Assembly: GCA_014138725.1 (NCBI GenBank)
Contig: JACJID010000002.1
Span: 1,750,001-1,814,000, forward strand
Origin: Kutzneria viridogrisea
GTDB taxonomy: Bacteria; Actinomycetota; Actinomycetes; Mycobacteriales; Pseudonocardiaceae
Length of the DNA: 64,000 nt
Reading direction: 5' to 3'
Position numbers and translations under genes: made by a program. The notes below the pieces were generated by a model that saw only the letters and a list, made by a program, of their open reading frames with translations, did not search any database and was not told where the DNA came from. Positions within the stretch are counted from its first letter, which is position 1, and every line of letters begins with the position of its first letter. Positions 7,733 to 15,461 of this stretch are shown here, one piece after another.

Positions 7733-9604
7733 ATGTGGGACGTCTTCCTGAGCTACAGCAGGTCCGACGCGGTACCCGCCCAGGCGCTGGCCGCGGAGCT
7801 GCGCCGGTTCGGCCTGCGCGTGTTCCAGGACGATGCGGACGTGCACCGGTTCGACTCGGTCTCCCGCACGATCATGACCGAGCTGGGGCGGTCCCGCCTG
7901 CTGCTGGCCTACTACTCCGCCGCCTACCCCACGCGCCGGGCCTGCCAGCAGGAGCTGACCAGGGCGTTCCTGGCCGGGCAGCACGAGGGCGACCCGCTGC
8001 GCCGGGTGCTGGTGGTCAACCCGGCGCAGGGCACCGGGCACATCGAGCCGATCGAGCTGCGCGACGCCCGCTACTGGAGCCCGGCCAGCGCCCTGTGCCA
8101 CCTGCTGGACGCGCTGACCCGCAAGCTGGCCGAGGTGCCCACCGCGATGGACGAGGTGGCGCTGAGCCCGGCGCCGGTCTGGCTGCCCGCCCCGCCGCGA
8201 AGGCCACCGCCGCGCTTGCTCGGCCGCACGACCCAGTTGTGGCAGCTGCACTCCGCGCTGCACCCGCAGACCGCCGCGCTCACCGAGGGCGGGGGCGAGC
8301 CGGTGGCCGTCGTGCACGGCTTCGGCGGGATCGGCACCACGGCGCTGGTCTGCGAGTACGTGCGCCAGTTCGGGGCGACCGTGCCGGGCGGGGTGTTCTG
8401 GCTGACCGCGGGCCAGGTGCCCTCCTGGGACGAGCAGTTGCGGGCGATCGCCCGCGCGCTGGGCGGTACCGGCCGAGGTGATCCCGCCGACGAGATCGCC
8501 GTGGCGCTGGACCGGCACAGGTCACCGTGCCTGTGGGTGGTCGACGGGGTGCCTGCCGGTCTGCCGCTGGAACAGGTCCGCGGGCTGCTGTCCCCGCACC
8601 CCGGCGCGGCCAGCGTGCTGACCACGACCGACGCCGGGCACGCCGCGCTGGGCACCGGCGTGCTGGTGCCGGAACTGCCGGTGCCGCAGGCGGTTCGCCT
8701 GGTGCTGGACCGCATCGGCGAGCTGGGGCCCGGGGACCACGAGGCGGTGCGCGCCCTGGTCGAGGAGGTGGGCGGCCACCCCGCGGCGCTGCTCGAACTG
8801 GCCGACTCCGCCCGCGTCTGCGGTGTGAACACGGTGGTGCGGCGGCTGCACGACCGGGAGTGGCCCGTGCTGGAGACCGTCGCCAAGCGGCTGCTCGCCG
8901 ACGCCGACGCGGTGGGCGAGACGGGGCTGGACGTGCTGCGCGCGGTGGCGGCGTACGCCCCCGACCCGATGCCGTTGGGGGTGCTGGGCTCGCTCGGCGA
9001 CTGGCCTTCGGGCAGGCTGGACGGGGCGCTGCGCCGGCTGACGGGTCAGTCGGCGCTGCGGTTGCGAGGTGGAGCCGCACTGGAGGTACCGGCCGTGGTG
9101 GCACATGTGATCCGGCACAACGACCCCGATCCCTCGCGGCACGAGGAGGTCCGGGTCACCGCGTTGCGCGCCAGGCAGGCCCGCGAGGGGGCCTCCGCCG
9201 ACCCCACCGAGCGCGCCGCCGCGTTCCGCGTGCAGGTGGAACTCGCGCACCGGGTGCCGGTGCGCCCGCTGGGCGGTGGCGGGCTGCGCGAGGCGATCTC
9301 CTCGCTGCACAGGGTCTTCTCCTTCACCCGCGAGCAGTTGCGCGAGTGCGGGCCCGACTCGGCGCTGCGCTTCGGCGAGGTCGCCGAGCGGTTGATGGAG
9401 GACGTACTGCGGCCGTTCCTGTCCCAGTGGCACCCCGCACTGCGCCGGTTCGAGGACGACGGCTCACCAGTCGGCGGGGACGCCTGGGACCCCACCGCCG
9501 AGTTGCGGGCCGCGCTGCTGGCGCTGCGCGAGCCGCTGCTGGAGATCATCGGCGACCTGTCCCGGATCAGCGGCAACCCACACGGAGTCCGCCCGGTGTC
9601 ATGA
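7733..9604 (+). CDS. TIR domain / degenerate NB-ARC-like NTPase with helical C-terminal domain
   Basis: A 623-residue protein. TIR domain (1-130): MWDVFLSYSRSDAVPAQALA, with RACQQELTRAF carrying the Glu expected for TIR NADases. NB-ARC-like domain (about 160-450): LLGRTTQLWQLHSAL, a P-loop reading HGFGGIGTTALV in which the usual Walker A lysine is threonine, a Walker B-like LWVVDGV, and VLTTTDAG at the sensor position. Residues 492-610 are a helical domain shared with the small protein at 6190. The arrangement resembles NLR-like bacterial immune proteins: sensor or oligomerisation module plus TIR effector. The lost lysine suggests weak or no ATP hydrolysis, unless the P-loop is used differently. 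The stop codon lies inside a palindromic element. Anti-phage function is inference. Confidence 0.88.
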   Translation: MWDVFLSYSRSDAVPAQALAAELRRFGLRVFQDDADVHRFDSVSRTIMTELGRSRLLLAYYSAAYPTRRACQQELTRAFLAGQHEGDPLRRVLVVNPAQGTGHIEPIELRDARYWSPASALCHLLDALTRKLAEVPTAMDEVALSPAPVWLPAPPRRPPPRLLGRTTQLWQLHSALHPQTAALTEGGGEPVAVVHGFGGIGTTALVCEYVRQFGATVPGGVFWLTAGQVPSWDEQLRAIARALGGTGRGDPADEIAVALDRHRSPCLWVVDGVPAGLPLEQVRGLLSPHPGAASVLTTTDAGHAALGTGVLVPELPVPQAVRLVLDRIGELGPGDHEAVRALVEEVGGHPAALLELADSARVCGVNTVVRRLHDREWPVLETVAKRLLADADAVGETGLDVLRAVAAYAPDPMPLGVLGSLGDWPSGRLDGALRRLTGQSALRLRGGAALEVPAVVAHVIRHNDPDPSRHEEVRVTALRARQAREGASADPTERAAAFRVQVELAHRVPVRPLGGGGLREAISSLHRVFSFTREQLRECGPDSALRFGEVAERLMEDVLRPFLSQWHPALRRFEDDGSPVGGDAWDPTAELRAALLALREPLLEIIGDLSRISGNPHGVRPVS

Positions 9605-9648
9605 AAGTGCCGTTCCTTGCGTTGAACGCAAGGAACGGCACTTTCATG
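9600..9648. repeat. Palindromic intergenic element, copy 2
   Basis: A perfect inverted repeat of 24 bp per arm: CATGAAAGTGCCGTTCCTTG (9600-9619) and on to CGTT, then its full complement ending in CACTTTCATG at 9648. It lies between the convergent TIR and ohr genes and supplies the TIR stop codon. Likely a bidirectional terminator. Confidence 0.9.
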
Positions 9649-9664
9649 GCACGGCACGGGGCGG

Positions 9665-10081
9665 TCAGCTGGTCACCCGCAAGGCCACGGCCACGTTGCC
9701 GCGCACGGCGCGCGAGTACGGGCAGAGCTGGTGTGCCTGCTGTACGAGCGAGTGCGCCTGCTCCGCGGGCACCCCGGGCAGGTGCACGGACAACTCGGCG
9801 CTGAGCAGGTAGCCGTCCGGGTCCTGGCCGAGGCCGATCCGCGCGGTGACGGTGTCGCCGACGAGGGTGGCGCGCTGCTTGCGGGCGGCGATGCGCAGGG
9901 CGCTGTGGAAGCAGGCCGCGTACCCGGCGGCGAACAGCTGCTCGGGGTTGGTGGCCCCGCCAGGGCCGCCGATCTCCCGGGGCGCGGCGAGCGCGGTGTC
10001 GATCAGCCCGTCGCTGGCGCGGACCCGCCCGGAGCGGCCGTCGCCGGAGGAGGTGACCTCGGCGGTGTAGAGCGCGCTCAT
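9665..10081 (-). CDS. ohr: Organic hydroperoxide resistance protein, Ohr/OsmC family
   Basis: A 138-residue cytoplasmic thiol peroxidase that reduces organic hydroperoxides. Both catalytic cysteines are present in family context: AGYAACFHSALRI and LCPYSRAVRGNV. The N-terminal YTAEVTSSGDGRSGRVRASD and the segment GGATNPEQLFAAGYAACF are typical of Ohr rather than OsmC. Start ATG 10081 overlaps the stop of the upstream epimerase-like gene (ATGA), so the two form an operon divergent from the TetR regulator at 11037, the likely local controller. No MarR-type OhrR is nearby, which is the usual regulator. Confidence 0.93.
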   Translation of the reverse strand: MSALYTAEVTSSGDGRSGRVRASDGLIDTALAAPREIGGPGGATNPEQLFAAGYAACFHSALRIAARKQRATLVGDTVTARIGLGQDPDGYLLSAELSVHLPGVPAEQAHSLVQQAHQLCPYSRAVRGNVAVALRVTS

Positions 10082-10980
10082 GCGGTGAACCAGCGCACGG
10101 TCTCGGCAAGGGCCTCGCGGATCGGGGTGGCGTGCTGGCCGAAGGTGCTGGTGTACAAGGAGTCGTCCATCACGAACGGCTCGGTGTGCCAGTAGAACAG
10201 CTCGGCGTACTCGGCCATGAACTCCTCGTCGAACGGCCCCCACGGGATCGGCTCGGCCACGACGTGCGCGTGCACCGGGCGCGCGAGGATCTCACCGATC
10301 AGCTCGTGCACCTGGCGGGTGGTCAGCGCGGGCGCGACGGGCAGGTGCCACAGCTTGCCCAGCGCCTCCTCGCGCTCGCCGAGTGTTGCCAAACCCCTTG
10401 CCAGGTCAGGGATGTACGTGTAGCTGTGCGGCAGGTCGATGTCGCCGAAGGCCACCACGGGCTCCCCGCGCAGCGCGGGCGGGAACACCGTGGCGCCCAG
10501 CGAGGCGATCATCGTGCGGGGACCGAAGAAGTCGGCCGCCATACCCAGCGCCACCGGCAGGTCGCTGGCCAGGTAGCGCTCGGCGATCCGCGCGCGGACC
10601 CGTCCCTTGCGCGAGGTGGCCGCGAACGCCGTGCGCTCGGTCATCGGCACGCCACCGGTCGGGCCGTACAGGTTGAGGGTCTCGATGGTGACCAGTCGTG
10701 CCCCGGACCGGCCGATCACCTCGATCAGCGCGTCCTGGATGCGCGGCAGGACCTCGGGCTGCTGCGCGTAGGGCACGTGCGTGCAGTTGTAGACCACCGC
10801 CGCGCCCTCGACGGCGGCGGCCAGCGCGGTGCGGTCGGTGACATCGGCCCTGACCAGCTCGGCGGCCGCGGGCAGCACGGCCTTGCCGGAGCGGTTCACG
10901 ACCCGTACCTGGCGGCCGCGGGCGAGCAGTTCGTCCACCAGCGCGAGCCCTGCGGGACCGGTTCCCAGTACGACGTGCAT
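10078..10980 (-). CDS. NAD(P)-dependent epimerase/dehydratase-like protein (atypical SDR)
   Basis: About 300 residues from ATG 10980, preceded by AAGGG at good spacing. N-terminal Rossmann motif HVVLGTGPAGLALVDELLARG, acidic DVTDRTAL, then YNCTHVPYAQQPEVLPRIQD and ETLNLYGPTGGVPMTERTAF. The canonical SDR Tyr-x3-Lys is not evident, which places it among atypical or NmrA-like members that may act as redox sensors or modified reductases. It is co-transcribed with ohr. A GTTAAA-TGC-TTTAAC dyad upstream suggests repression by the divergent TetR protein. Substrate unknown. Confidence 0.85.
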   Translation of the reverse strand: MHVVLGTGPAGLALVDELLARGRQVRVVNRSGKAVLPAAAELVRADVTDRTALAAAVEGAAVVYNCTHVPYAQQPEVLPRIQDALIEVIGRSGARLVTIETLNLYGPTGGVPMTERTAFAATSRKGRVRARIAERYLASDLPVALGMAADFFGPRTMIASLGATVFPPALRGEPVVAFGDIDLPHSYTYIPDLARGLATLGEREEALGKLWHLPVAPALTTRQVHELIGEILARPVHAHVVAEPIPWGPFDEEFMAEYAELFYWHTEPFVMDDSLYTSTFGQHATPIREALAETVRWFTA

Positions 10981-11002
10981 GGCGTTATGCCCTTTCACTT
11001 GA

Positions 11003-11032
11003 GTTAAATGCTTTAACGTCAGTTAGGCTGAC
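11003..11032. promoter_or_regulatory. Two dyads in the divergent epimerase/TetR promoter
   Basis: GTTAAA-TGC-TTTAAC (11003-11017) is a perfect dyad, followed at once by GTCAG-TTAGG-CTGAC (11018-11032). Both lie in the 56-bp gap between the divergent starts at 10980 and 11037, the expected place for an autoregulatory TetR operator. Confidence 0.55.
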
Positions 11033-11036
11033 TCAT

Positions 11037-11732
11037 GTGAGCGGAGAAGTCAAGCGGGCAAGCAGCCCAAGGCAGCGCTACAAGGAGCAGAACCGTGCGG
11101 AGATCAAGCGAGTGGCCACGGAGCAGCTCGCCCTCGGCGGAGCGGGCGCCCTGTCCCTGTCGGCGATCGCGGGCCAGCTCGGGTTCACCACGCCCGCGCT
11201 GTACCGGTACTTCGCCAATCGGGACGAGCTGCTCACCGAGCTGATCACCGACGGGTACGCGGACCTGGCCGAGGTGGTGGAGCGGGCCGCCGCGCAGGAG
11301 GGCACGGCAGTGCAGCGGCTGCACGCGCTGGCCCACGCGTTCCGCAGGTGGGCGCTGGGTCAGCCGCAGGTCTACCTGCTGCTCCAGGGCGCGCCGGTGC
11401 CCGGCTACCAGGCGCCCGCGCACACCGTGGACTCGGCACGCCGGGTGCTCGGGCCGTTCGTGGCCGTGTTCGAGCAGCTGCGCGCCGAGTCCGACACCGA
11501 ACTGGACCGCCAGTTCGGCTCGTGGATCGAGCAGGACGGCGCGGTGCGCACCTGGGTCGCCGAGCACGGTTCGACGCACGGCTGGGCGCTGCGCGCGGCC
11601 GTCACGGCCTGGACCCGGATGCACGGGATCCTCAGCCTGGAGTTGCAGGGCAACTTCGGCGGCATGGCCTTCGACCCGGCCCTGCTGTTCGAGATCGAGG
11701 TGGACGCGCTCAGCCGCCCAGCAACTCCTTGA
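11037..11732 (+). CDS. TetR-family transcriptional regulator
   Basis: 231 residues from GTG 11037. The N-terminal DNA-binding part reads AEIKRVATEQLALGGAGALS then LSAIAGQLGFTTPALYRYFA, a standard TetR helix-turn-helix. The C-terminal domain includes FRRWALGQPQVYLLLQGAPV and a long helical remainder of the TetR_C type. It diverges from the epimerase-ohr operon with only 56 bp between starts, so it probably represses that operon and itself. Its last 23 bp overlap the convergent metX gene. A link to peroxide or electrophile response is suggested only by ohr. Confidence 0.9.
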   Translation: MSGEVKRASSPRQRYKEQNRAEIKRVATEQLALGGAGALSLSAIAGQLGFTTPALYRYFANRDELLTELITDGYADLAEVVERAAAQEGTAVQRLHALAHAFRRWALGQPQVYLLLQGAPVPGYQAPAHTVDSARRVLGPFVAVFEQLRAESDTELDRQFGSWIEQDGAVRTWVAEHGSTHGWALRAAVTAWTRMHGILSLELQGNFGGMAFDPALLFEIEVDALSRPATP

Positions 11733-12828
11733 CCAGCGCGGAGATCTGCTCCACCTCGATCAGGAACGCGTCGTGTCCGTACGGGGAGTCGATCACGTGC
11801 AGCTCGCCGGCGCCCGGGATGCCCTCGGCGAGCTCACGCTGCTGCCACAGGGGGTACAGCCGGTCGCTGGACACCCCGGCGACCACGGTCCGCGCGGTCA
11901 CGCGGCGCAGTGCGGCGGCCACCCCGCCCCGGTCGCGGCCCACGTCGTGCGAGTTCATCGCCTCGGCCAGGGACACGTAGCTGCCCGCGTCGAAGCGGCG
12001 CACCAGCTTGCCCGCGTGGTGGTCCAGGTAGGACTCGACGGTGAACCGGCCGTCCCCCTGGGGTTCCCGGCCGAAGCGGCTGCTCAGCTCGGCCTCGCTG
12101 CGGTACGTGGCGTGCGCGATGCGCCGGGCGATGCCCAGCCCCCGGTGCGGGCCTTCACCGGGTGCGGCGGCGTGGTAGTCCCCGCCGCGCCAGCCCGGGT
12201 CGGCGCGGATGGCGTGCAGCTGCGGGTAGGTCCAGGCGATCTGGTCGGCGGAGGAGGCCGCGGGGCAGGCCAGCAACAGCAGCGCGGCCACCCGCTCGGG
12301 CTCACCGACCGCCCACTCCACGGCGCGCATGCCGCCCATGGAACCGCCCAGCACGGCCGCCCACCGGTCGACACCCAGCGCGTCGGCCAGCGCGACCTCG
12401 GCGCGGACCTGGTCCCGCACGGTGATCACGGGCCAGCGGCTGCCCCAGGGCTGGCCGTCCGGGGCGGGTGCGGCGGGCCCGGTGCTGCCCTGGCAGCCGC
12501 CGAGCACGTTGGGCACCACCACGAAGTACCGGTCCGGGTCCAGCGCCCCGGGCTGCACCAGGGAGTTCCACCAGCCCGGCGTGGGATGCCCCGGCTGCGC
12601 GGGACCGGCCAGGTGGCTGTCCCCGGTCAGCGCGTGCAACACCAGCACGGCGTTGGAGCGGTCGGCGTTGAGCGTGCCCCAGGTCTCGTAGGCGAGCTGG
12701 AACCCGGGCAGCGCCCCGCCGCGCTCCAGCGGCAGCGCCCTGCCGTGCCGCAGCCAGGACCGCCGACCGGGCGGGTCCCCCTCCCGCCACGCGCCGGTGG
12801 CCGGAGGGAGACCGTCCACTGTGGACAC
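11710..12828 (-). CDS. metX: Homoserine O-acetyltransferase
   Basis: A 372-residue alpha/beta hydrolase-fold acyltransferase that makes O-acetylhomoserine from homoserine and acetyl-CoA for methionine synthesis. Family landmarks are LAYETWGTLNADRSNAVLVL, HALTGDSHLAGPAQ, GGCQGSTGPAAP, the nucleophile Ser in LGGSMGGMRAVEW, and the His end HVIDSPYGHDAFLIEV. The start is GTG 12828, 3 nt after the metY stop, so it is the second gene of the metYX operon. Its 3' end overlaps the convergent TetR gene by 23 bp. Some MetX proteins use succinyl-CoA; the specificity was not tested. Confidence 0.95.
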   Translation of the reverse strand: MSTVDGLPPATGAWREGDPPGRRSWLRHGRALPLERGGALPGFQLAYETWGTLNADRSNAVLVLHALTGDSHLAGPAQPGHPTPGWWNSLVQPGALDPDRYFVVVPNVLGGCQGSTGPAAPAPDGQPWGSRWPVITVRDQVRAEVALADALGVDRWAAVLGGSMGGMRAVEWAVGEPERVAALLLLACPAASSADQIAWTYPQLHAIRADPGWRGGDYHAAAPGEGPHRGLGIARRIAHATYRSEAELSSRFGREPQGDGRFTVESYLDHHAGKLVRRFDAGSYVSLAEAMNSHDVGRDRGGVAAALRRVTARTVVAGVSSDRLYPLWQQRELAEGIPGAGELHVIDSPYGHDAFLIEVEQISALVKELLGG

Positions 12829-12831
12829 GAG

Positions 12832-14139
12832 CTACAGCGCCGACTTCGCGGCGCGGAAGCCCGCCTCGAGGTCCGCCTTGAGGTCCTCCAGCCCCTCCAG
12901 GCCCACCGAGAGCCGGACCAGCCCCGGGGTGACCCCGGTGACGGCCTGCTCCTGCTCGGTCAGCTGCGAGTGGGTGGTGCTGGCCGGGTGCACGATCAGG
13001 CTGCGCACGTCGCCGATGTTGGCCAGCTGGCTGAACAGCTCGGTGCCGTCCACGAAGGCTCGGCCCGCCTCCGAGCCGCCACGCAGCTCGAAGGACACGA
13101 TCGCGCCCGCACCGCGCGGCAGGTACTTCTGCCCCGCCTCGTACCAGCGGTTGGAGGGCAGCCCGGCGTAGTGCACGCGCTCCACCTCGTCGCGCTGCTC
13201 CAGCCACTCGGCGAGGGCCTGCGTGTTGGACACGTGCCGCTCGATGCGCAGCGACAGGGTCTCGATGCCCTGCAACACCAGGAAGCTGTTCAGCGGGGCG
13301 ATGGCCGCACCGGTGTCGCGCAGCAGTTGCACGCGCAGCTTCGCCGCGTACGAGCCGTGGCCGAGCGCGGGCCAGTACTGCAGGCCGTGGTAGCTCGGGT
13401 CGGGCTCGTTGAAGCCGGGGAAACGACCCGGGTCGGCGCCGAAGTCGAAGGTGCCACCGTCGACCACCACGCCCGCGATGGCCGTGCCGTGGCCGCCGAG
13501 GAACTTCGTGGCGGAGTGGATCACGATGTCGGCGCCGTGCTCCACGGGCCGCACCAGGTACGGGGTGGGCACCGTGTTGTCCACCACCAGCGGCACCCCG
13601 ACCTCGTGTGCCAGCGCGGACACCGCGGCGATGTCCAGGACGTTGCCGCGCGGATTGCCCAGGGTCTCGGCGAAGAACAGCTTGGTGTTCGGCCGGACCG
13701 CGGCCCGCCACTGCTCCAGGTCGTCGGGGTCATCGACGAAGCTGACCTCGATGCCCAGCTTGGGCAGCGTGTAGTGGAACAGGTTGTAGGTGCCGCCGTA
13801 GAGCGAGGCGCTGGACACGAAGTGGTCGCCCGCGCTGGCCAGGTTCAGGATCGCGGCGGTCTCGGCGGCCTGGCCGGAGGCGAAGGCCACGGCAGCCACC
13901 CCGCCCTCCAGCGCGGCGATCCGCTGCTCCAGCACGTCCTGGGTGGGGTTGTTGATCCGGGTGTAGATGTTGCCGGACTCGGCGAGGCTGAACAGGGCCG
14001 CGGCGTGCGCGGTGTCCCGGAACACGTAGGAGGTGGTCTGGTAGATCGGGGTGGCCCTGGCCCCGGTGGCCGGGTCGGGTGCGGCGCCGGAGTGGATCTG
14101 CCTGGTCTCGAACGACCAGCCGGAGGCGTCAGCGGACAT
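12832..14139 (-). CDS. metY: O-acetylhomoserine sulfhydrylase, PLP dependent
   Basis: 435 residues. It makes homocysteine from O-acetylhomoserine and sulfide. It starts at ATG 14139 behind GAGGAG. Cys/Met-metabolism PLP signature: early YQTTSYVFRDTAHAAALFSL and TRINNPTQDVLEQRIAALEG, the PLP-lysine region VIHSATKFLGGHGTAIAGVV, and the C-terminal LIVHPASTTHSQLTEQEQ. The length fits MetY rather than the shorter cystathionine gamma-lyases and synthases. First gene of metYX. A 24-residue Cys-containing leader peptide upstream (14229-14303) suggests translation-coupled control by cysteine supply. Confidence 0.95.
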   Translation of the reverse strand: MSADASGWSFETRQIHSGAAPDPATGARATPIYQTTSYVFRDTAHAAALFSLAESGNIYTRINNPTQDVLEQRIAALEGGVAAVAFASGQAAETAAILNLASAGDHFVSSASLYGGTYNLFHYTLPKLGIEVSFVDDPDDLEQWRAAVRPNTKLFFAETLGNPRGNVLDIAAVSALAHEVGVPLVVDNTVPTPYLVRPVEHGADIVIHSATKFLGGHGTAIAGVVVDGGTFDFGADPGRFPGFNEPDPSYHGLQYWPALGHGSYAAKLRVQLLRDTGAAIAPLNSFLVLQGIETLSLRIERHVSNTQALAEWLEQRDEVERVHYAGLPSNRWYEAGQKYLPRGAGAIVSFELRGGSEAGRAFVDGTELFSQLANIGDVRSLIVHPASTTHSQLTEQEQAVTGVTPGLVRLSVGLEGLEDLKADLEAGFRAAKSAL

Positions 14140-14228
14140 GCGGGTACTCCTCGTGAGGGGTGAGGTGTGCGTGAAGCGCGCGTGCGGTGGTGCGCGGAGC
14201 GGTGACCGGGAACGTCAGCTGGACAGGA

Positions 14229-14303
14229 TCAGCTGGAAACGCGACACGCCATGCTGGTGACACGCACGAAGTCCACGTGCCGTCGGGACACCAGGAGGGC
14301 CAT
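14229..14303 (-). CDS. 24-residue Cys-containing leader peptide upstream of metYX
   Basis: ATG 14301-14303 opens MALLVSRRHVDFVRVTSMAC then RVSS and stop, ending 89 bp before metY. It fits the small actinobacterial leader peptides with an RRHVD..RV.S..CR pattern found before sulfur and cysteine/methionine genes, where ribosome stalling at the Cys codon is thought to report cysteine charging. There is almost no Shine-Dalgarno sequence; a TACCGT-like -10 lies about 8 nt before the ATG, so the transcript may be leaderless. Too short for ordinary gene calling. Regulation is inferred from family and position. Confidence 0.65.
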   Translation of the reverse strand: MALLVSRRHVDFVRVTSMACRVSS

Positions 14304-14406
14304 GGCTGGGACGGTAGACCAATCGGCGGCATGCCGAGAAGGCCGTTCACCCAGTGAGACGTGGTGCCCCGTGCCAGTCCCGGCCGGATAGCGGTAGCGT
14401 GGCGAC

Positions 14407-15249
14407 ATGGCGACCGCCGAGAACCGAGACCTCACCCAGGCGATTCCGAACTTCACGGTCGCCATGCGCGGGTACGACCGGATGGAGGTCGACTCGCACG
14501 TGCAGCGGTTGGTCTCCGAGGTGCGGCTGTTCGCCGCGGACCGGGACGCCGCGCTGCGACAGGCCGACGAACTGGCCAAGCAGCTGGACATGACGCGCAC
14601 ACGGGTCGAGGAGCTGAAGGCCCAGCTGGAGCAGGCCCGCACCGCCGCGGCCAACGCCCCGCAGCCCGCTCCCGTCGAGCAGACCCCGGAGCAGGCCAAG
14701 CGCACCCTGGCGCTGGCCGAGGCGAGCGCGAACGAGACCACCTCGCGGGCCGAGGCCGCCGCCGAGACGGCGTGGTCCCAGGCCGAGGAGGCCGCGAGCC
14801 AGCTCCGCCAGCGCTACCAGACCCTGCTCGGGGACCTGGACAAGCAGCAGTCGGAGATCATCGCCGAGCACCAGACGCTGATGGACAGCGCGCGCACCCA
14901 GGCCACGCGGTTGACCACCGAGGCCACCGCGCGGCAGAAGGCGCTGGACGCCGAGGCCGAGCAGAAGCGCAGGCAGATCGAGGTCGAGTTCGAGCAGGAG
15001 ATCGCCGACAAGCGCGCCGCCGCGCTGGCCGCGATCGCCGCCGACGAGGCCGCGCGCAAGGCCGAGGTGGACAAGCGGGTCACCGAGGCCGTGGCCGACG
15101 CCGACCAGCGCATCGACCGCAGCAACAAGGAGGCCGCGCGGCTGCGCGAGTACCGCGAGCGCATCGCCGAGCAGCTGCGGTCGGCCACCGGCCTGCTCAA
15201 CGACGCGGGCTCGCTGCTGGAGCCGCTGGCCGAGGAGAAGCGCGGCTGA
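14407..15249 (+). CDS. DivIVA-like coiled-coil protein
   Basis: 280 residues. The N-terminus contains FTVAMRGYDRMEVDSHVQRL, matching the DivIVA-type membrane-binding motif (RGYDxxEVDxxV). Nearly continuous coiled coil rich in Ala, Glu, Gln and Arg follows from about residue 45 to the end, broken by a Pro-rich stretch near 85. DivIVA/Wag31/SepIVA proteins organise polar growth and septation in actinobacteria; this one is probably an accessory member, because it is isolated from the cell-division cluster. TAGCGT lies 6 nt before the ATG at 14407, consistent with a leaderless transcript. A hairpin follows at 15267. Confidence 0.85.
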   Translation: MATAENRDLTQAIPNFTVAMRGYDRMEVDSHVQRLVSEVRLFAADRDAALRQADELAKQLDMTRTRVEELKAQLEQARTAAANAPQPAPVEQTPEQAKRTLALAEASANETTSRAEAAAETAWSQAEEAASQLRQRYQTLLGDLDKQQSEIIAEHQTLMDSARTQATRLTTEATARQKALDAEAEQKRRQIEVEFEQEIADKRAAALAAIAADEAARKAEVDKRVTEAVADADQRIDRSNKEAARLREYRERIAEQLRSATGLLNDAGSLLEPLAEEKRG

Positions 15250-15266
15250 TCACAGCCTGACTGACG

Positions 15267-15296
15267 AGCGGGCGGTGCCTCCTGGTGCCGCCCGCT
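15267..15296 (+). terminator. Hairpin after the DivIVA-like gene
   Basis: AGCGGGCGG (15267-15275) pairs with CCGCCCGCT (15288-15296) around a 12-nt loop, 18 bp after the stop. There is no clear T-run, as is common at high GC. Confidence 0.6.
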
Positions 15297-15403
15297 TCGT
15301 GTGTCACGGGGTCGGCACGAACGAGCGGCGTCCGTCCACCGCTACGCCCTCGGTGTAGAAACCGTTCTCTGGCCGGTTGTCGCCAGTGACCAGGTTCGGA
15401 TGC

Positions 15404-15452
15404 CATGAAAGTGCCGTTCCTGGCGTTGAGCGCCAGGAACGGCACTTTCATG
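15404..15452. repeat. Palindromic intergenic element, copy 3
   Basis: CATGAAAGTGCCGTTCCTGG plus CG pairs perfectly with its complement ending in CTTTCATG at 15452, around TTGAG. It lies between convergent genes (14407 and 15462). Confidence 0.9.
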
Positions 15453-15461
15453 GCACGGGTT

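Noticed and set aside
9600-9648. Small proteins beginning MKVPFLALNARNGTFMA at each palindrome
   Set aside because: The peptide is what the palindrome encodes on both strands. It lacks ribosome-binding sites and the frames downstream are shadows.
11773-14163. Long plus-strand frame of about 800 codons opposite metX and metY
   Set aside because: It is a shadow of two well-defined genes on the other strand; its translation is His/Arg/Gly/Gln-rich with no motif. Similar shadows at 40278-42815, 53828-56332 and 49842-51755 were left out for the same reason.
14140-14303. SAM riboswitch before metY
   Set aside because: None of the conserved SAM-I or SAM-IV core boxes could be found. The Cys leader peptide is a better explanation.
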